From Leidyana gryllorum EB-2025a (taxonomy: Eukaryota; Apicomplexa), in the NCBI GenBank assembly GCA_048772705.1, contig JBLWGC010000194.1, positions 154,183 through 218,182 of the forward strand: a stretch of DNA of 64,000 nt. Reading direction: 5' to 3'. The stretch's first letter is position 1. Every line of letters begins with the position of its first letter. The position numbers and the translations under genes are program-made. Below, piece by piece: positions 47,426 through 58,408 of the stretch. Under the pieces are notes generated by a model. The model saw only the letters and a program-made list of their open reading frames with translations. It had not been told where the DNA came from and did no database searches.

Positions 47426-47863
47426 TTATTGTGAGTCAGCAGGCAATTCAGTAATTTCTAATCTCTCTTCGAAGACCCTTTGAGCCAAGATTCTGCTAAT
47501 GCTTTGAGCTTCGCGGGCTTTCTCCTCGCTGGGAGACCCACGGAATATCGCCAACAAATCCTGATACTCTGGTTCTGCGTTTACGGCCATCAATCTGGTG
47601 GGAACTTGTTCGACAACGTCCTTGTCGACCTTGGAAGGGTCCATCGACATCATGAGTTCCATAACAGCATTCCCGACAAAACGCATCGCAAGGCCGTGAA
47701 TTTCCGCATCTTGGGGCGCAGCTTGTTCACCGGTTTCAATGGTCTCAACCGCGTCAGACTCGGCTGCTGGTACTTCCTCAGTCGCGACCTGAGGGGCCAC
47801 AACACTCTTCCGACCCTTCGTGTCGAAACAACAGCACAGCTTGGTATAGACCTTGCGAAACAT
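47426..47863 (-). CDS. Small Cys-cluster protein, paralogue of the repeat protein
   Basis: Single exon, 145 aa. It begins MFRKVYTKLCCCFDTKGRKSV, aligning with the start of the 1,352-aa neighbour (YLCCCFSTQGRKSV), and the segment EPEYQDLLAIFRGSPSEEKA parallels GPVYRDLLGLVASGNVAKA there. So the two are tandem paralogues and only one gained the repeat array. The CCC cluster flanked by basic residues suggests palmitoylation at a membrane. No known domain. Stop-to-start spacing to the repeat gene is 51 bp, and the lipoate ligase stop lies 21 bp upstream of its ATG. Confidence 0.7.
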   Translation of the reverse strand: MFRKVYTKLCCCFDTKGRKSVVAPQVATEEVPAAESDAVETIETGEQAAPQDAEIHGLAMRFVGNAVMELMMSMDPSKVDKDVVEQVPTRLMAVNAEPEYQDLLAIFRGSPSEEKAREAQSISRILAQRVFEERLEITELPADSQ

Positions 47864-47884
47864 TACGGGGAGAAAAAAATTTGA

Positions 47885-49269
47885 CTACTTTGGGATCAGT
47901 GGTCCTTGACATATCTCTCTGACTACTTCCCAATGTTTGCTGGTGAAAGGTTTGTCTGCAACCCACAATGACACACCAGCGCCTTCCGATCTCGGCTCCG
48001 AACACTTACTCAGTACACATCTCTCCACTGCTCCACGACACTTGTCTGCCCATCCAATGTCGAGAGAGTCGGTGAAAACTTGAACACCTTTGCAGACTCC
48101 TTCCACGATGTCCAACCGTACCTCCTGTGGTCGCGCTGTCACAATCTCCGCGGCGTATCTGCTCACCAAGAGGCCATGGGCGGTCATTTCAGTCATTGCT
48201 GCGGCAAAGGGCGGAGTGGTTCCTAACAGCCATCGGTGGTCGGTCAATTTGTCAAAGTGATTTTCATAGGCCTCATCCTGCAGGAGAGGATGATTCTCGT
48301 CAATCTCGATTGCTTTAGAATGGTGATCCAGATCCATATTCCTCACGAAGCTTCTGTGCAAAGCTTCATTCAACTGTGTGTGAGAAAGAGAGAGAGAGAG
48401 ATAGAGAGTTGACCTTTGCCCAGACATACCTCTGCGTGGCTCAGCCCTCGAACAAAGTCCCGCAAATTCACGACTCGCGTCCTGGATGAGGGAGTCGCGC
48501 GATTCTGAGAGAGAGAGAATTGAGTGATCGGGTGTGTAATTGGCTGATACCTTGAGAATCTTCAACGCGTGGGGAGTCAGGTATCGTTCCAAAGCTGACA
48601 GATCGGTTTGGCGCATTATGGTGCCGTGATGCAAAGATTTGTCATCGGTTACGCGAAAGGCGGCCCCAGAGAACTGCGGCGAAAGGTGTGATTGGACACT
48701 CAGTCGTCTGGAGACGGAACAAAATCTTTCACCTTGTAGCCGCCAATGGTCATGTCATTGCGTCCAGACTCTTCCGCTTGGATTCCTGCGAGCAGAACGA
48801 AAGCCGTTTTACGACTTGCGCCGAGCTGAGATCAGTACCGAATTCATCGCGAAGTGCCTCTTTGATGATCCCGTTCCCCGTAGACTTGTTCAGTTTACGG
48901 TTGGGGAACATGAAGGAGTAGATACTCACACCCAGGTCCTAGTTGTAAAGTGTCGGAAAGGAGGCGGGACGATTGACGGAGCCCTACGTGATAGACGGCA
49001 CCACCTCCCGAGTATCGACGGGAAAGCGCAACATTGTCTGCCGTCATCTTATTTAAAGCACACTCAGACCATGGATTCTGGTTACGACCGATAACTACAC
49101 AGGGTTTGTTTCTCCATAGAAGAAGTAGCGGTTGATTCAGCGAGCATTTGTCCAGGATGGCAGCTTCAAGGGCGAGATTCTTGTGGATGCTATTGAGATT
49201 AGAGATCAAAGTGGTGGGTGCTTTGTTTCCCTTGAAGAAATGGGTTATTGGAAACCTGCCAACACTCAT
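47885..49269 (-). CDS. LIPT1: Lipoate-protein ligase A family
   Basis: Attaches lipoate to 2-oxoacid dehydrogenase and glycine-cleavage proteins, usually in mitochondria. Six exons complement(48988..49269, 48839..48938, 48733..48785, 48551..48673, 48430..48504, 47885..48373) sum to 374 codons. Family motifs: NLALEAAILDK, LLLWRNKPCVVIGRNQNPW, RRYSGGGAVYHDLG, GRNDMTIGGYKFSGAA (lipoyl-AMP site region, with the catalytic-type Lys in YKFSG), and LHHGTIMRQTDLSALERYL. The N-terminus is short and only weakly like a transit peptide. The 5'-most ATG overlaps the stop of the upstream membrane protein gene (ATGA). The large last exon could be mistaken for a separate gene, but the LHHGTIM motif that precedes it belongs to this family. 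Confidence 0.92.
48384..48412 (-). repeat. Pyrimidine (CT)n tract in a lipoate ligase intron
   Basis: Simple CT repeat on the minus strand, ending in CACACACAG. It is the polypyrimidine tract of the intron between exons 48430-48504 and 47885-48373. Confidence 0.7.
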
Positions 49270-50825
49270 CGTGTCTGTAAATTTCCACCATCAATATAGG
49301 CCGTATCCACGCCCAATGCCGCATCTAAGCTCGGCCGGATTATGTCCGAGGGCGCTGAAACGGCCCTCTCCCACTCCGGAGTCATCAATGAGGTCAAACG
49401 GTTGTCGGGGGCACTTTTTCGCCGCACCATGGAAGCGTGTTTGGGGCTGATCCGGTCTGTCAGAACCAGATATGGTGCTGCCAATGCTACTGTCGTCATA
49501 GTCAAGAGAATTCGAGATGGGTATCGGAGCCGATCGGTGTCTGGCGAGGCGTAGGCCGCCGCAATGTGAACCACACACACTACCAAAGCCGCTCCCCCCA
49601 AAACTCGTTCCTGCCATGGGGCGTGCGCTCGCTGGCCGCAGAGATGCTGGACCACTCCGCTGATGGTGCTGAGGGTCACAGGCGCGATGAAGAGAAAGGT
49701 GAGCATCGCTGTCCAGGAACAGAGGCCCGCTACGGACTGTCTGTTGACGAATACAACGGACACTGACAATATTAGAGAGAGAAGCCACACCACAAAGAGT
49801 GTATGGCCTAAACTGAGAATTCGTGTCATAAAGGCGAAAGCCAATTTGCTCAGAAACGCTAAAGGTAAACAAATGCCTGCAGTTGCCAACAACGCCATTA
49901 TTGCACAAACAAAAGTGGACATCAGAGACTTACGGAAGACCAGTAGGCGCATAGTGGGCTTGGTTCCAACTAACTGTACTGTGTGGCTGACCACCACTGA
50001 GATGGACAAAAGTACGGTGACGGCCCATATGTAGCAAACAGCCAGATCAATCCCTTTGGACCTTTTGGAAGGGAAGTAAGAGAACACCTCTGGGGGAGGA
50101 GGGGGTGACTCTGCGGCTTCGAGAGCTGCGACTTCGTCATTCGATATGGCTTCCCACGGGATCGGCGTGCTGGTGCGGATCCCCACTCCCCATTCGGAGG
50201 CTGGGAGTTTCAAACCCCGGACGAAGCGACCCCATACTCCTCGAGGAGGGGGCTGAGCTGACTTGTAGAGGGAGTACATTGTGGTTCGGCCGTCTCGGAG
50301 GATGATGGCCGACGCCAATATGCCGATTAGGGGGGGAATGAGCAAAAAGGGCCCGAACTGCAGGAGACGCGGCCCCACTAATACCGGGAGAAGAGTGGCA
50401 GCGTAGACCGCTGCGACCAGGGTCAAGAGCCATGGACGGTGTCCATCGACACTGAGACCCTTCACCCTCGCCTGAGCAGCAGCTGTGTAGCATAAGGGAG
50501 TGCTGATTGCGAGAAATGCAACGGAGAGAGCACGAGGAATGTCGACTTCATACTTCTCATGAACATACAACCCTAACCAGCCCAGGAAAGACAGGGTATA
50601 CCCAGTGATTGACAGGTATGCTGGGCGACCTTCATATCGAGACCAGCCCGATGCGATGGGATAAGAGGCAAAGAAGAGGGCTAGAAGGATTGAAGGGGTC
50701 ACATAGCTGAACAGTTTGGGTAAAAAATGTTGCGTATGTGGATAGATGACCTCCAGGAGTGCCAGTTGATCGAAAACTATTATACCATTGGGCAGAAGGG
50801 CCAGTATCAAAGCAAGATACAACAT
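49266..50825 (-). CDS. Polytopic membrane protein (about ten segments), unknown
   Basis: Single exon, 519 aa from ATG complement(50823..50825); the frame upstream holds only a TTG. Hydrophobic segments are spread through the protein (for example MLYLALILALLPNGIIVF, FLLIPPLIGILASAIIL, LLVFRKSLMSTFVCAIMALL, LFVVWLLSLILSVSVVFV), with one central hydrophilic loop of about 80 residues. No transporter signature I can name. The tail is cytoplasmic-type and Ser/Asp-rich. The stop TGA overlaps the ATG of lipoate ligase. Head-to-head with the small gene at 50852 across 26 bp. Confidence 0.72.
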   Translation of the reverse strand: MLYLALILALLPNGIIVFDQLALLEVIYPHTQHFLPKLFSYVTPSILLALFFASYPIASGWSRYEGRPAYLSITGYTLSFLGWLGLYVHEKYEVDIPRALSVAFLAISTPLCYTAAAQARVKGLSVDGHRPWLLTLVAAVYAATLLPVLVGPRLLQFGPFLLIPPLIGILASAIILRDGRTTMYSLYKSAQPPPRGVWGRFVRGLKLPASEWGVGIRTSTPIPWEAISNDEVAALEAAESPPPPPEVFSYFPSKRSKGIDLAVCYIWAVTVLLSISVVVSHTVQLVGTKPTMRLLVFRKSLMSTFVCAIMALLATAGICLPLAFLSKLAFAFMTRILSLGHTLFVVWLLSLILSVSVVFVNRQSVAGLCSWTAMLTFLFIAPVTLSTISGVVQHLCGQRAHAPWQERVLGGAALVVCVVHIAAAYASPDTDRLRYPSRILLTMTTVALAAPYLVLTDRISPKHASMVRRKSAPDNRLTSLMTPEWERAVSAPSDIIRPSLDAALGVDTAYIDGGNLQTR

Positions 50826-50851
50826 CCTACTGTTTGTTTGCCTAGCCAAAC
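50826..50851. promoter_or_regulatory. 26-bp divergent spacer
   Basis: The shortest head-to-head gap in the window (ctactgtttgtttgcctagc core). Leaders for both genes must be very short or start inside the opposite gene. Confidence 0.35.
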
Positions 50852-51319
50852 ATGCGCCAGCAGTATCTGGAAGCAGCTAGGGCCCATGGGGAAGCTCGTT
50901 TGGCCTCCCGCAGTGACCAAGCAAATTTCATAGCACTGGAAACACGCTTAGCGAATCAAGTGCTGGCTGACATCGATATCGATCAACCTCCTCCTCCCAA
51001 TATCCCTGTTCGTCAGAAAGATGACGAGGAGCTCGCCTCATGTACGGACGAATTGATTGCGACTCATTTCCGGTCTCCCACAATGGGTGATGGGGGAGAG
51101 AATTTGGCACAGACTCAATTGGATGCTGATGCTGCTGCCGATGCAGCAGCTACTGAGACTATAGTTCAAGAGACATACAATGCTGTAAAGGCCAGACTGG
51201 CTCGGCCTCCTCACTTGAAAGAGCTACTGGACTCGGAAAGGTTGCAGTGGGAAACAGCCACTAAATCGCTCCACTGGTGGGGAATGCGGTTGTCTGAGTT
51301 GGTTCGGGACCCGCAATGA
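50852..51319 (+). CDS. Small helical protein, unknown
   Basis: Single exon, 155 aa. Starts MRQQYLEAARAHGEARLASR and is predicted almost all helical, Ala/Gln/Glu-rich (DADAAADAAATET). It ends in WWGMRLSELVRDPQ. No known domain. Coding by length, ATG placement and the absence of a convincing alternative on the other strand. Tail-to-tail with NMD3, with 107 bp between the stops. Confidence 0.6.
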   Translation: MRQQYLEAARAHGEARLASRSDQANFIALETRLANQVLADIDIDQPPPPNIPVRQKDDEELASCTDELIATHFRSPTMGDGGENLAQTQLDADAAADAAATETIVQETYNAVKARLARPPHLKELLDSERLQWETATKSLHWWGMRLSELVRDPQ

Positions 51320-51426
51320 GAGAGAGAAGGAGAGGTTTGTTGTGGACGGCCAGATGGGAACGATGACTTTGATACAGAGCGAGTCGGCGTCTGTGTTTGC
51401 TGAAACGAGGACGAAAATCCGTTTGC

Positions 51427-53498
51427 CTACAGAGTCTCATCTGCAAGACTCAAGCCCTCCAACAAACGAATCAAGCCTTGGTCGGTTGAGGCTTTCGCCA
51501 TCTTGGGGTTGCGGTAAATGTCAACGTGTTGTCGTAAGTCCTCGTGGTCTTCCAATTCCGTCTTGAAGGCTTCGATGTCTTCTTGGCGAGTTACAGGTTG
51601 GTTCCTGGTGGTTTCGACGGTCTTGTTGAGTTGCTTGAGCACCCACGCCCTTGTCTTAGCCGCCTGTTGTTTGCGTACTAAGACTACGCCATATGGGACC
51701 TTTTAGTTAATGTGAATTTGATGAGAAGGTACTAACAACACCTACCCGCTTTTCGAGGTATTGAGACACTTCGGGATCATTGTCCATGCGTGTGAGATCA
51801 TATCCCAGCACAATGTCACCTGCCTGTAAAAGAGCGCCCAAATGAGTCCTCGTCTCTATAATTTCGTCCCGAACACCCAAATCGCTCAGTCTCGCTATCT
51901 CGACTTGAGCCAATTTGAACTGATGATGAGCTCCCCAAGCCTTCTTGACGGTGCTCTTCTGCTCATCGGTCTCCATCATGCCGAATAGATAGCGTCCCGG
52001 CACCCCAGTAGTCTTGAGCTCATCCAGACTCAGCTCTTTGACGCAGAGTACCATGAACTGAACCAGATCACCGCGTGTCATCACTGGTTGGGAACGGCAA
52101 TAAAATAGTAGCGCTCTCTTCGATAGACTTACGTGGAATCGGTCGTTGGCGATCACTCTTCTTCCAGTACTGCTCGCCGGCAATGTCGACGCCATCCAAA
52201 GTATAGGGGTCCGTCAAGTGTATTCCGTTGGTAATCTTGTTACACATCATAATCTGAGCCTTGCCTCCCAGCTGGTTGGCTGTACTGGTAGGAATCCACA
52301 CCTGAGATGAGTCAACCAATCGTTTTCAAGCAACGCCAGCAGCCCACTCACCAAGTCGTCGCGACAAATCGGTGCAATCTCCACTGGATACACAGACTTG
52401 TTGTGCGCAGTGTTGTTTTTGGAGTCGTGACTGATGAGCTGTTTGTTCTCCTTCCCAATCCGTATCGGGAAGAAGGCTTTCAGCCACTCCATAAAGTGCA
52501 CCGCGTCCGCAACCCGGTGGAAACAAAAGTCCATTCCATCGGGATTATCGATAATGTTGACGCATTCCTGCAATTAATTGCCCACTTTTATCAGAAACAA
52601 GGTGCCGCCGTCCACTCACCGAATGCGCCTTGTGCTTCAGCACCAACTGTTCCAGGAACAACATGGTACGCTTGTGTTTCGTTCGCTGCCGAACTTGTAC
52701 CTTTGCAATCCACAGGTGAGGAGTGACTGATTTTGTACACTCCGCGCACTGCTTGTGTCCCACTACATACTCGATCACCATTGTCTGACGCAAGGTCGCT
52801 CCCCGGAAGACATCCTTCTCAACCACGAGTTGAACTTTGATCCTCCGACTATGGGATTCAGTCCAAATAAACTTGGTGTCCACCAGCCGAAGCCCTTTGG
52901 ACTTTAGCTTATCTTCCACCTTCTTCACGCACAGAGCCAAAAGCTCCCGAGACTCCCACTCGACTCGCAGGTATGCGGTAGGATCTTTTTCGTACCGGTG
53001 GCACGACCGGCACTGATTGACAACTTCGGTCAACGGGATGCCTTGAGTGATGTCCATATTCAGGCAATTCAGACAAACTCGAGCCTCATTAACCTCTGTC
53101 TGAACTCCACACGCGCAACACGCGATCGTCCCCGTTTGAGTTACATCAATGGGTCTCCCAGTGGGCCCTAATTGAAGCCCCGCCCGTTGCCGCGTGTTGC
53201 TGTCCGGCGTGGCGTTCATTCTCTCATGCAATGCCTCGCTCAGTCCGGGGGTGCGTTCTATAAAAGCTTCAAGTTGACTCTGCTCTGCTTGGACAGCGGC
53301 GGCTTGCGCCCGCAACTCCACCATCCGGTTTTCATCGATCTCACTCAGATGCAGTACCTGAGCCTTTCGAGCCTCCAATGTAGCAAACTCATTCTCCAAT
53401 TGGCCTTTGGTATCTTGAATAGAACGAATATTCTCTAACAATCTCTCTACCAGCTCCGATGGCTGAAGAGTCTCAAGTTGCTGTATAAGGCTGGACAT
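51427..53498 (-). CDS. NMD3: 60S ribosomal export adaptor NMD3 with N-terminal coiled-coil extension
   Basis: Brings pre-60S particles to CRM1 for nuclear export. Exons complement(52620..53498, 52352..52567, 52133..52301, 51746..52083, 51427..51699) sum to 625 codons. Family motifs: CCACGVQ and CLNCLNMDITQGIP, CRSCHRY and CAEC (zinc-binding Cys pairs), ESRELLALCVKK, FIWTESHSRRIKVQL, SVYPVEIAPICRDDL, GDIVLGYDL and the C-terminal VDIYRNP. Before the zinc fingers stands an extra stretch of about 105 residues, largely coiled-coil (LLENIRSIQDTKGQLENEF), absent from the human protein, whose Cys motif begins near residue 17. ATG complement(53496..53498) follows a strong acceptor (acccatttcag) 18 bp upstream. 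A longer frame reaches back into the upstream gene's last exon and is rejected. Confidence 0.93.
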
Positions 53499-53538
53499 GG
53501 ACTCCCCAAAACCAGTCTGAAATGGGTTCAAAAACAAA

Positions 53539-56500
53539 TTATAACGTGCTACGGCACGCTCGGGAGGGGGTCTTGCCAGTGCTGTGCAAGAGCGCTTCCA
53601 AGGCCTCTGCCGTCTGCGAAAACTGACTTCTATGCAGACAACAACCTCCACTGACCTCTTCCTTCTGCCCCTCCGGCCTATAAGACGAAAAGCGCCGCGA
53701 CTGCCGTTCCCGAGCCGAATTGGCGTTCGCGGCTCCGGTCCTCTCGGGGCTAACGTTAGTACTTTTCGCGCCTAATAAACTCAGTGCCGTCCACGGACGA
53801 AGATTCCGCACGAACCACTCACCGTTACTCCCACCAACCAATCCTCGAATCAGACCTCGGATGACTTCCCCCACGAACAATCGTATGGGAGGCGGTAGCT
53901 GATAGAAGAAAGTTGCTCCCAAGCCCGCTCATGCTACTCACGTGCTGCAACCATTTGCTGCTAAGCGTCATAGTATCCACCTTCGCTTCACCAGTGAAGC
54001 TCTGATAAACCTGCTCGAGCAGCACCGCAGCTTCCTCTGGGTGTCCCATGCTCTTGCTCTCTTTGAGAACGTATTTGGTCAGACTCAGCAACCCATTCAG
54101 TCGTGGGTGGACACGACTGCATAGGTGTCCAGGCAGACTCAAAGGTGATGTCAGGACGTGACTGCCGCTCGTGCCGCCGCTTGCAGCACCTCGGTGTCGT
54201 TTACCGGGAGGCTGGTTCTCATCCTCTTCGCCCCCAGTCTCCCCTGCACCTTCAGCTTCGATCACCAAGCTTCCGTCCCCCTCGAAACGCCAGTTTGGAG
54301 GCCAAGGATTGGCATCGGCAAACGAGAAACAGCAGAATAACGCAAACGTAGAGTATAGATCCAGAAGTGCGATACGTTCTGAACGTGTTTTGTAGAAATA
54401 TCGGGGCGCGAAGCTTACTGGAAGCAATTAAAGCGCGCAGCAGTCGATTTATATGATCCCAGAAGGCCAGATAGTGGACAAAGAAGACTGCAGTGCACCG
54501 AGCGTCAAGACAAGTCCCTCACATGACTCACGGCGGCCCGAGGACGCAGTCAGACACAACATCCAACGTAGCATCAGATTTCGAACTCCATACAGTGACT
54601 CCTGAACAGGCTGGTCGTCATCTTTGGGGTCCCCTGGTGTAACGAACATTGAGACAGCACCCAGACAATCGCAGATCGCGCTGTGAAATCGAGAGAAAAG
54701 CCCATTGAGGGTGTATGTGTTTGCGCCCATGTCTTACGCATATAATTGACGTTCGCGAGCGGCCAGGCGGGGAGGGACATCGTCTCGTAAGACGCTTGAG
54801 CCGGAGAGGAGTAAACGACCCAAGAGCTCTTCTTCAAATCGATCTGTTGACTGCAAGCGATTGCACAAGCGTTGGAAGGAGTCTTGAAGGCCATGAATTC
54901 TAGTCATATCCCCCAGATGGAGGAGTACAGTAGTGGCCAGTCTTATACCCTCCATCCAGAAAGCAAAGTATGTTTGGTCGGCTGGCAGCACAGAGTCGGG
55001 GGAGTCGATGAGGTGCTGGATCAACGTTTCACAAAGTTTGACAACACTTCTGGTCGGGATGGAATTGAGTTTATACAGATTGATCAGGCGATCGATCTAC
55101 TCACGGCTGGATGCTTTCTTCGCCGAAGACTCCTAAGCTGCGATGGGAGTTACGATGCAGATGGACAGATGATTTCATGCCCCACTCGAGGATTTTCGGG
55201 AGAGCGCTTAAGAACATCAACGCCACATTCACATCGCTCGGCTCCAATCGGCTCTCGGAGCCAAGGAGGTGATTGATGATCGCCGCCAGCGCTTCGGTGA
55301 GTGTACTGACCACGTCGTTGATGTACTGGGCCACGATATCGGACTGACAACTGTCGCACAGTTGCAGTAGTTGTGTCCAGGCCCTATCAGGAGGTATCCG
55401 ACAAGTCATCAAAGGAGAGAGGGGGTATCGGAGAAGGTAATGATGTGGATGTTTCCTCACTCAGATCCTATTGCTTGGCATTGCATTGTGGCGCTCGTAA
55501 CAGCATTCGTGATATCCTCGCCTGGACGGTAGCCAGGTGTGAGCAACAAAGCTCGCAAGACCTAAGGGAAGAGGATGAAGCGGAAGAGCACTGATTAGAC
55601 GATGACCCACCTGTACAACAGAGTAACCGTACAGATCAGTTGCCGTGCGGTTTAGGGCCAACATACACCCTTCGCGTATGTAAGGGACGAATTGATGGGC
55701 GGGGAACTTGGAGGTAAAGAAAGGAATGAGCTGCTCGGCAGGAAGAGGCTCTTCCCCTGCTGGATTCCGCCTCTTTGATGTGCGTTGCTTGGCTTTGGTC
55801 TTGCCCGTCTTAGTTGCCTTGATGGGTACGGTAAGCAAAAGCTCAGCAGCGACATTGTTCAAGACGCTACCCAGCACAGCCCCCTCGATGGTGAGAACGT
55901 TGGGGTCGACTGCAGCACCACTATGGTGATGAGCAGTCATGAAAAGAGCTGCTGACAACCGAAGTCGGTCAAGAGGAGCTGCCTGCTTCTGTGAGTGGTA
56001 GTGACCATCCAACAACAGCAGACCACACAGAGAGACTCACTCGACTGAATCGCAGCAGGGGAGACAACACCGCCGGAGACTCTCGGGCTACCTTTAGTAG
56101 CTTGTCCACCTGACTAGTGACGTTGCTGTGCTTCTCATACAACGATGCAGAGAGCAGAATCGCCTGCAAAGAGCAGTTGTTTGCGTCGGGACCTTGACTG
56201 AAAGGAGGCGGGAAGAGAAGTCAAGTGAATTTGTGTGAGTGTGAGTGGTACCAATGTCTCGCAAATTTGGTAGGATGTAGATTTCAGAGGGTCGTAATGA
56301 GCTGTGGACGATTTGCAATGTTAAATGGTTCAGCCATCTCACGGGTTGACGCTTGTTCTATTTCGACAGTGACACTTTCACAAAGGAGTCTTCGGAAGAT
56401 CTCGGGTAGGGGGCACACAACGGCGAAATGGTACTCCGGAATGTGTCTGTTGAGGAAGTGTGACTCGATAGCACACTCAGTTCAGGACACACCCGCAAGC

Positions 56501-58254
56501 AAAGAGAAGTTTCGCCATTGCCAATCGCACAGATGGGTTGTGGTCGTGCAGAGAATTCTTCAGTTGCGGTAATCCCGCTTTGAGCGGCTCCTGTGCCAGA
56601 GGATGGGCAACCAAAGTCGTCAGTCCCTGAAGAGTGGCTTCCCGAACGACAGCGGAAGCCGTGTCTCGAGCTGCGAGACATATACAATCCCTCTGCCTCG
56701 TTTCTTACACAATTTCTCGATCAAATCGCACAATAGCTGAGTGACAATTGCAGCCGGGATAATTTCCCAACAATTGAACAATAAGACAGGAATACTCTTG
56801 GCAGCGATCGCTCTCACTTGAGGGTGAGGATCGTGGATGAAACGAAGTAAGCATTGAAGATTTCTGCAGCCATCACAAATGCGTATATCCAGCCAGCCGG
56901 GTGCACAAAAGGCTCACCGGCCCATTTCAAGCTCGTATTCACGAGCGGGAAGCGACAAATCCACAAGAGGGAAGGTTCGACAAAAGATCACTACGGCGCT
57001 TTGGCGCACTTTCCAATTAGCAGCATGGAGGAGCTCGTGTAGTATCCCTGGGAGCGTTCGGCAGAGGAACTCAGCAGTCACAGCGTCACTAAAGCGACCA
57101 TTCAAACATCGCTTCAACACTACGGCCGTTACCGATCATTGTGGAAGGAGCTCAGCAACAAGGCATATCGGGTTGAGACAGGTTTGTCACTCTTCAGGCA
57201 CAGGTGTGTCCATTTCTCGATCACATGCTCCATGGCGAACTGCGCCATATCTACTTACCGGACATCCTATACCTCTATCTCACCTTGATGGGCGGGTCAG
57301 AAGCGACTTTCCAGGCCATATGCCAAATTGCAGCTAGCGACTCAATCAAAGGAGTCCCCTCATTCACGACCGTCGGAGCGCCAGTGGCCACTAGTGACTC
57401 CACCAGTACCACTGCCTCGTCAATAAGTGTGCTATCAATGGACCCTAAGCACCACGCCAAGAATTTCTGTCCGTCAGTCCTGCAATCATCAGTTGCCACA
57501 ACTCACACCTTAGCCATTACCCGTGGAATACAGGTTCCAGGAAGCTCTTGACCAATTGTCGACGAGCTAGTCGTCCCGCTGCACTTCCACCTCGAAAAGT
57601 CTTGAATAACTCTCGACTTTGATATAATTCCTTTAGTCCGCTCGCTTTACCCTGACGAGAATAGACAACCAACAATGACGAATGCTCAGATAGTCACTGA
57701 CAAACCTTCCGACTACTCTTGTGGAGTAACATGATGGCCTCTAGTATGGTTCCAACGTCGCCCAGATCAGCTTTAACCCGCCGCAAGGCCTGCAACCCTT
57801 TCTCCTGCATCCGAACCAGTGCAGGATGCAACAGTAGAGCTGTTGCATCACTCAAAGATGACCCCTTGAGTGAGTGAGTCATTCCTTACTGCCTAGCGAC
57901 ACGAGTAGTGATGTCGGTAGAGGAGTTGGAGCCTCGCCATCGGCCATACTATCTCCATTCAGTTCTTCGCTTCTGCTATTCAGTGACTCAATCAGGCCTT
58001 CAACCCAAGCTCGCATCTCATCCTGAGCGGCCAAAAGTCATCCTAACGGTCAGACAACTCACCCCGTCAGCAATACTACCACCATCCTCCAAGATCAAAG
58101 CTACTCTATAACGCAAGGCGACCTCCAAAGCTTCAACATTATCAAATCCAAGCTCTTGATACTCGACATTCTTCAGCTTGCCGCTATCCCCAGTGGCGGA
58201 CATACTATCGAACATGGATGCACACACTATGTGTTGTTGGTTGTTCGTTTCCAT
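53539..58254 (-). CDS. NCAPG2: Condensin II subunit G2 candidate (HEAT-repeat protein)
   Basis: A long gene in many short exons on the minus strand, start complement(58252..58254), stop 53539-53541. I followed junctions across most of it, for example introns near 58018-58060, 57690-57720, 57500-57545 and 53770-53930. The diagnostic block (56620-57120) reads VRQSAVVIFCRTFPLVD, then FIHDPHPQVRAIAAKSIPVLL and CWEIIPAAIVTQLLCDL, the HEAT pair typical of NCAPG2 (PMVRSTGILGVCKI...YWEMMPP in human). Upstream, KFLAWCLGSIDSTLIDEAVV fits the family N-terminal part. NCAPG2 loads onto the kleisin NCAPH2 in condensin II. Several middle exons are not resolved, so the length is only roughly 1,100 residues. 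The last exon ends 40 bp before NMD3. Confidence 0.65.
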
Positions 58255-58408
58255 GCTAAACCTTGTGTCGTCAATGAACCTGCCTCTCGGAATTCCGAAT
58301 GTTATACCGAAGATGAGGTAAGTGGACAGTTCTTACGGTCATATGAGGCTTTATTACAGTAATACAGCTCTATATCCTCTCGATCAGCAAGTGAGTACAC
58401 GTTGACGG
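58255..58408. other. 154-bp divergent spacer
   Basis: Between NCAPG2 (-) and the small gene at 58409 (+). It holds a good donor (gaggtaagtgg, near 58316) and an acceptor (tttattacag, 58360), so the plus-strand gene may have a spliced 5' leader. No open frame seen. Confidence 0.4.

Noticed and set aside
48384-48412. Microsatellite as a feature of interest
   Set aside because: It is the polypyrimidine tract of an ordinary intron.
47885-48616. Separate gene with an ATG at 48614-48616
   Set aside because: Its first codons (HHGTIMRQTDL) are the conserved lipoate-ligase motif reached by a clean splice, and the six-exon sum is in frame.
53499-53651. Longer NMD3 start upstream
   Set aside because: The extra codons run into the last exon of the upstream gene on the same strand and begin at a codon that is not ATG-supported; the acceptor before 53498 fits better.
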